Origin: CAWECB01 sp963807465
GTDB taxonomy: Bacteria; Patescibacteriota; Minisyncoccia; Minisyncoccales; Minisyncoccaceae
Length of the DNA: 64,000 nt
Assembly (NCBI GenBank): GCA_963807465.1
Contig: CAWECB010000003.1
Location: 186,001 to 250,000 of the forward strand
Direction: 5' to 3'
Both the position numbers and the translations under genes were made by a program. Of this stretch, positions 60,476-64,000 are shown one piece after another. Within the stretch, counting starts at the first letter, position 1, and each line of letters starts with the position of its first letter. The notes under the pieces are model-generated. The model was not told where the DNA came from. It ran no database searches and was given only the letters and a program-made list of their open reading frames with translations.

Positions 60476-60520
60476 TTTAAAGAGATTGGCAATAAATATT
60501 CTTTAGTTCGGGACTTGAAA

Positions 60521-61033
60521 ATGGAAAAACCATACACATCTGAAAAAGGATTCACGCTGCTGGAGATGCTTATCGCCATCGTGATCGTTACGATCGGAGT
60601 GATCGCCGTCTTTTCGGCGACGACGAGGTATACCCAGCAGACCCAGCAGGAAAGGGAGAGCCTGATCGCTTCGTATCTCGGCCAGGAGGGGATAGAGATA
60701 GTCAAGAATGTGAGGGACAGCAACTGGGTGTCGGGAGGGACATGGGGCACCGGATTGACCTCGTGCGCTTCCGGATGTGAAGCCGATTATACTTCCAATA
60801 CCCTGACCCCTTGGTCTGATCCGGGGCGCAGCCTGTACGTCGTCGGTTCGGGATCGTTCCAGGGGCTGTACCAATATATTTCTTCGCCCCAGTCAGGAGA
60901 CTTGATGACCCAATACAGGAGGAAGATCACGATTGCGCAAGTGGGCGGCAACGAACTGGATATCCAGGTCGATGTTCTATGGAAAACATACACCATGACG
61001 ATCAAAGAGAATATATATAATTGGAAGCCATGA
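60521..61033 (+). CDS. Minor prepilin, PilV-like
   Basis: A 170-aa prepilin with leader MEKPYTSEKG and FTLLEMLIAIVIVTIGVIAVFSA, followed by the QQERESLIASYLGQEGIEIVKNVRDSNW segment typical of CPR PilV/type IV pilus modification proteins. The start used is the ATG at 60521; TTG at 60515 is an alternative. Its stop overlaps the next gene by 4 bases. Confidence 0.85.
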   Translation: MEKPYTSEKGFTLLEMLIAIVIVTIGVIAVFSATTRYTQQTQQERESLIASYLGQEGIEIVKNVRDSNWVSGGTWGTGLTSCASGCEADYTSNTLTPWSDPGRSLYVVGSGSFQGLYQYISSPQSGDLMTQYRRKITIAQVGGNELDIQVDVLWKTYTMTIKENIYNWKP

Positions 61034-61617
61034 TAACAGGGAATGAAAAAGAAAAAGGGTTCACTTTGGTGGAGATGCTTGTTTCCATCGCCATTTTCAG
61101 CATCATTTCTGTCGGGCTAATCAATGTTTTCGTAGCAGCCGTGCAGAGCCAGGGCAGGATATTGCAGAACCAGAACCTGATGGACCAGTCGAGCTATGTC
61201 TTGGAATACATGGGGAAATTGATAAGGATGGGGAACATGGACGCGACAGGAGGGTGCACGGGTACGGCCAATACCAACTACGGGCTCAACCAGGCTCCGA
61301 ATTCCATAACTTTCTTAGCCTATGACTCGGTTAACAAGCAATACAGGTGCAGACAGTTCCTCCTTGCCAACAATGTTATAGAAGAAAGGAGGTCTTACGA
61401 CACGACGGCGGCCAATCTTGAACCGCCCACGGGAATAACCTCTTCCCAGGTCAAGGTGGATAATATGAAGTTCGTCGTAACCGGAGACATCCTTACTTCC
61501 GCCCAGCCCAAGGTGACGATAATGGTAAAGATGGAGCCGGCCAGGAATACGGGCAACGTTCCCCAGATTAGTGTCGAGACGAGCATATCGCAGAGGCATT
61601 TGAATATAGCGCAATGA
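61030..61617 (+). CDS. Minor prepilin, PilW/PilJ-like
   Basis: A 195-aa prepilin with leader ending EKEKG, then FTLVEMLVSIAIFSIISVGLI and a helix containing LMDQSSYVLEYMGKLIRM. The C-terminal half is beta-rich (VTIMVKMEPARNT, VETSISQRHLN). The start codon ATG at 61030 overlaps the previous stop (ATGA), and its own stop overlaps the next start, so three minor pilins are translated in series. Confidence 0.85.
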   Translation: MITGNEKEKGFTLVEMLVSIAIFSIISVGLINVFVAAVQSQGRILQNQNLMDQSSYVLEYMGKLIRMGNMDATGGCTGTANTNYGLNQAPNSITFLAYDSVNKQYRCRQFLLANNVIEERRSYDTTAANLEPPTGITSSQVKVDNMKFVVTGDILTSAQPKVTIMVKMEPARNTGNVPQISVETSISQRHLNIAQ

Positions 61618-63105
61618 TGACAAGAGAATACCAAAAAGGAATTTCAATATATCTGGTCGTGATAATGATGTCCGTGCTGTTGGCCACTGTTTTGGGGCTT
61701 ACGAGCATAATCATCGGGGGAGCGAAGATTGCCGGAGGACTCTCCGATTCGGTCAAGGCTTTCCATGCGGCCGATACAGGGATAGAGAAGGCTCTGTATG
61801 ACATATACAAGAGTACTGATTGCAGCGGAGCCGACGCATCGGGGAATTTCGGCAGTTCGGGCTACGGCTATGTGGTTGCCATTACCAGTTCGGGGTCATG
61901 TCCAGATGCGGGAACGGTAATTGATTCGACCGGGCAATTCCAGTCGTCGAAGAGGAAGATAGAGGTATCTTTCAACGGGGCAGTCGGAGGCGGCAGACCG
62001 GGGGAAGCATTGACGGCGTCTGCGGCTCTGCCAACAAAGCTTACGCATATTCAGATACCACCTACGGTACGGATACTTTCTGTTCGGTCGGAACAGCTAG
62101 TCCCACAAGTCCCGCCTTCCCGGCTCAGGGAGGATCGACATCATGGACCTGCAGCGGAACTAACGGCGGAAACACGGCAAGCTGTTCCGCTTCAAGACCT
62201 GTAGCTCCCGTCAACGGGGCCTGCGGCGTTGCTAACAACCACTACAGGTCATCGACTCCTACGGGAACGGATGCCTGCACCAGTGGAACGATCACCGGCA
62301 TGGCTGGATCGTATTTCTGGACCTGTGCGGGTTCCGGCGGAGGATCCAGTCCTTCTTGTGCGACCGTCGCGGCAACCTACACGATTACCCAGTTCACGAC
62401 CGTCGGAACTACTTCTTGGACCGTTCCTACTGGTGTTACTCAAGTGGAAGTCCTTGTTGTCGCTGGCGGCGGCGGAGGAGGACAAGATAGATCTGGCGGC
62501 GGTGGCGCCGGCGGATTAGTTTATAATTCAGCGTTGTCAGTGTCTGGGAGCGTAACAGTGGCTGTTGGTGCCGGCGGTGCAGTCGAATCAAGGAGGAAAT
62601 TCTATTTTTGGGACAATAACAGCAATAGGTGGAGGGGCTGGAGCGGGAAGCGCTAGCACCACAAACATGAACGGAGGATCTGGCGGCGGCGGTTCGCCAT
62701 ACGCAGGTGCGGGAACTTCGACATCGGGAACGGGAGGCACGAGTTATGGTAATGCCGGCGGAGCGAATGGTTCTGGTTCGGCCGGATCTTTTACTGCAGG
62801 CGGCGGCGGCGGCCGGCGGAGCAGGAATAGCGGGAGCTACGGTTAGTACCGGAGTTGGCGGAGCAGGAATGGCATTTTCCATAACAGGAACCTCTGTATA
62901 TTATGCAGGCGGCGGAGGAGGAGGAGGATGGGATAGGGCTGGAGGAACTGCCGGTGCAGGCGGCGGCGCGGGGGGATATAATGCTGTCGGAACTGCCGGA
63001 ACTAATGGTTTGGGCGGCGGTGGCGGAGGAGGAGGAGCTGGCTCTCAGCTAGGTGGCGCAGGTGGTTCTGGTATCGTCATCATAAAATATATAAACAATT
63101 ATTGA
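61614..63105 (+). pseudogene. Second giant modular pilin-like protein (PilX-type start), broken by frameshifts
   Basis: It begins like PilX (REYQKGISIYLVVIMMSVLLATVLGL and a helix with AFHAADTGIEKALYDI). Next are two or three Cys-rich modules (GVCGSANKAYAYSD, GACGVANNHYRSSTPTG), a TSWTVPTGVTQVEVLVVAGGG strand and a glycine-rich domain ending in GGSGIVIIKYINNY. Frame changes near 61998 (one G lost), 62590 and 62815 (one base gained each). Several modules match those in the first giant prepilin almost word for word, in the same order. Restored length is close to 500 aa. Confidence 0.78.
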
Positions 63106-63137
63106 AGATATTTCTAAAAGATAGAAAAGATTAAGAG

Positions 63138-64000
63138 ATGAAGAAAGAAGAAGCAAAAAGAAGGATTGAAAAACTGAGAGGGCTGATCAACCGTTATCGC
63201 TATCTTTACCATGTCTTAGACAGGTCGGAGGTTTCCGATGAGGTCAATGATTCTTTGAAGAAAGAGCTTTTCGATTTGGAGCAGCAGTTTCCCGACTTGA
63301 TCACTCCCGACTCTCCGACGCAGAAAGTCGGAGGCGAAGCGCTCCAGATGTTCCAGAAGTTCAAACACTCGCAGATGATGGTTTCTTTCTACGATACGTT
63401 CTCGAGGGAAGACATGGATGATTGGGAGAACAGGAACAGGAAGCTTTTGACAGGAGAAGAATTCAAGAAAGTCGATTATTACTGCGAGCCCAAGCTCGAC
63501 GGCTTGGCCATAGAGCTCATTTATGAAAAAGGGATATTGAAGGTGGGAGCGACCAGGGGCGACGGCAGGATAGGGGAGAATGTCACGCAGAATATCAAGA
63601 CCATCGACTCCATTCCTTTGAGATTAAGAAGCAAGGAAGAGGTTATCAAGGAATTGGAAGAGGAAGGACTGCAGCATATCGTGAAAGAGATAAGATCGAA
63701 AGGATTGGATAACATTGTCATAAGGGGTGAGGCGATCATCACCAAGAAGGAGTTTGAAAAGACGAACAAAGAAAGGGAGAAGCAGGGACTTCCCCTGTAT
63801 GCCAATCCGAGGAACTTGGCCGCGGGCTCGATAAGGCAGCTGGATCCGAAGATTACAGCCGAAAGAAAGCTGGACGCGGATTTTTACGACCTGGTCACCG
63901 ACTTGGGACAAATCACCCACGAAGAAGAACACAAGATATTGAAAGCATTGGGGCTGAAGACAAATAACAAGTACAACAGGTTCTGCAAGAACATGGACGA
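63138..64000 (+). CDS. ligA: NAD-dependent DNA ligase LigA, 3'-truncated by window edge
   Basis: The frame from ATG 63138 is open to the window end (287 codons). It shows the Ia domain (YRYLYHVLDRSEVSDEVND), SPTQKVGGEAL, and the adenylation site with active lysine Lys119 in EPKLDGLA. Further nucleotidyltransferase motifs follow: TRGDGRIGENVTQN, VIRGEAII and ANPRNLAAGSIRQLDP. An AAGAG-type ribosome site lies just before the start. The OB-fold, zinc, HhH and BRCT domains would lie beyond the window. Confidence 0.95.
   Translation, partial: MKKEEAKRRIEKLRGLINRYRYLYHVLDRSEVSDEVNDSLKKELFDLEQQFPDLITPDSPTQKVGGEALQMFQKFKHSQMMVSFYDTFSREDMDDWENRNRKLLTGEEFKKVDYYCEPKLDGLAIELIYEKGILKVGATRGDGRIGENVTQNIKTIDSIPLRLRSKEEVIKELEEEGLQHIVKEIRSKGLDNIVIRGEAIITKKEFEKTNKEREKQGLPLYANPRNLAAGSIRQLDPKITAERKLDADFYDLVTDLGQITHEEEHKILKALGLKTNNKYNRFCKNMD

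Overview
This window looks like a chromosome segment of a Candidate Phyla Radiation (Patescibacteria) bacterium, most likely a Parcubacteria-type lineage. That is inferred from compact gene packing, AT-leaning codons with heavy AGG/AGA and ATA use, many scattered single tRNA genes, a short IF-2, a NusA with an acidic insert, DUF4446 upstream of infB, T4SS_pilin-type small membrane proteins, a sigma-region-4/HARE-HTH protein, and a complete type IV pilus locus of the CPR style. No rRNA gene, CRISPR array, transposase or integrase was seen.

Layout. 0-6.6 kb: transcription, folding and turnover genes (nusA partial, a frameshifted trigger factor, clpP, a secreted Cys-rich protein, rny, HU). 6.7-11.3 kb: an envelope thioredoxin-fold protein, two tRNAs, an HtrA-like protease, then a minus-strand metal/redox group (small membrane protein, cupredoxin, Cys-rich DUF2769-like protein, flavoprotein, ZIP transporter, 46-aa ORF). 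11.3-16.7 kb: ABC exporter, a long Ig-repeat surface protein with a peptidoglycan-binding tail, and a frameshifted lipoprotein. 16.7-25.3 kb: tRNA clusters mixed with an FAD oxidoreductase, DUF4446, infB, rbfA, a 3D-domain protein, rpsA, ftsH and rplS. 25.3-33.2 kb: a degenerate MBL-fold protein, gyrA, a methyltransferase, three T4SS_pilin genes, Hsp20, PrsW and tsaD. 33.3-39.8 kb: secDF, a sigma-like DNA-binding protein, and a TraD-like ATPase with a membrane partner. 39.9-47.5 kb: a cellulose-synthase-like glycosyltransferase, a phosphoesterase, an orphan segment bracketed by tRNA-3'-end-like repeats, bioY, cfa, recG and tRNAs.

47.7-63.1 kb is a type IV pilus region: pilM, pilN, pilO, a pilP-like gene, pilB, pilT, pilC (frameshifted), two tandem major-type pilins, pilD, and minor prepilins. 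Two of the prepilins carry long Cys-rich repeats and glycine-rich tails. From about 52.3 kb the GC content rises by eye. An AT-richer block at 59.2-60.3 kb interrupts it, holding an inositol-monophosphatase-family gene between two different broken phosphohexomutase genes; the second is fused in frame to a glycine-rich pilin-type tail. ligA begins at 63.1 kb and leaves the window.

Most striking: (i) the modular giant prepilins and their shared C-terminal tail; (ii) the phosphomutase/IMPase mosaic; (iii) a 19-bp motif placed almost identically in front of two unrelated kinds of pilin gene; (iv) tRNA-3'-end-like repeats around orphan genes; (v) unusual tRNAs, Ile(UAU) and Arg(GCG). Single-base frameshifts recur (trigger factor, lipoprotein, pilC, both giant prepilins). 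Without reads I cannot tell real decay or phase variation from assembly error. All family assignments come from reading the translations; no searches were run.
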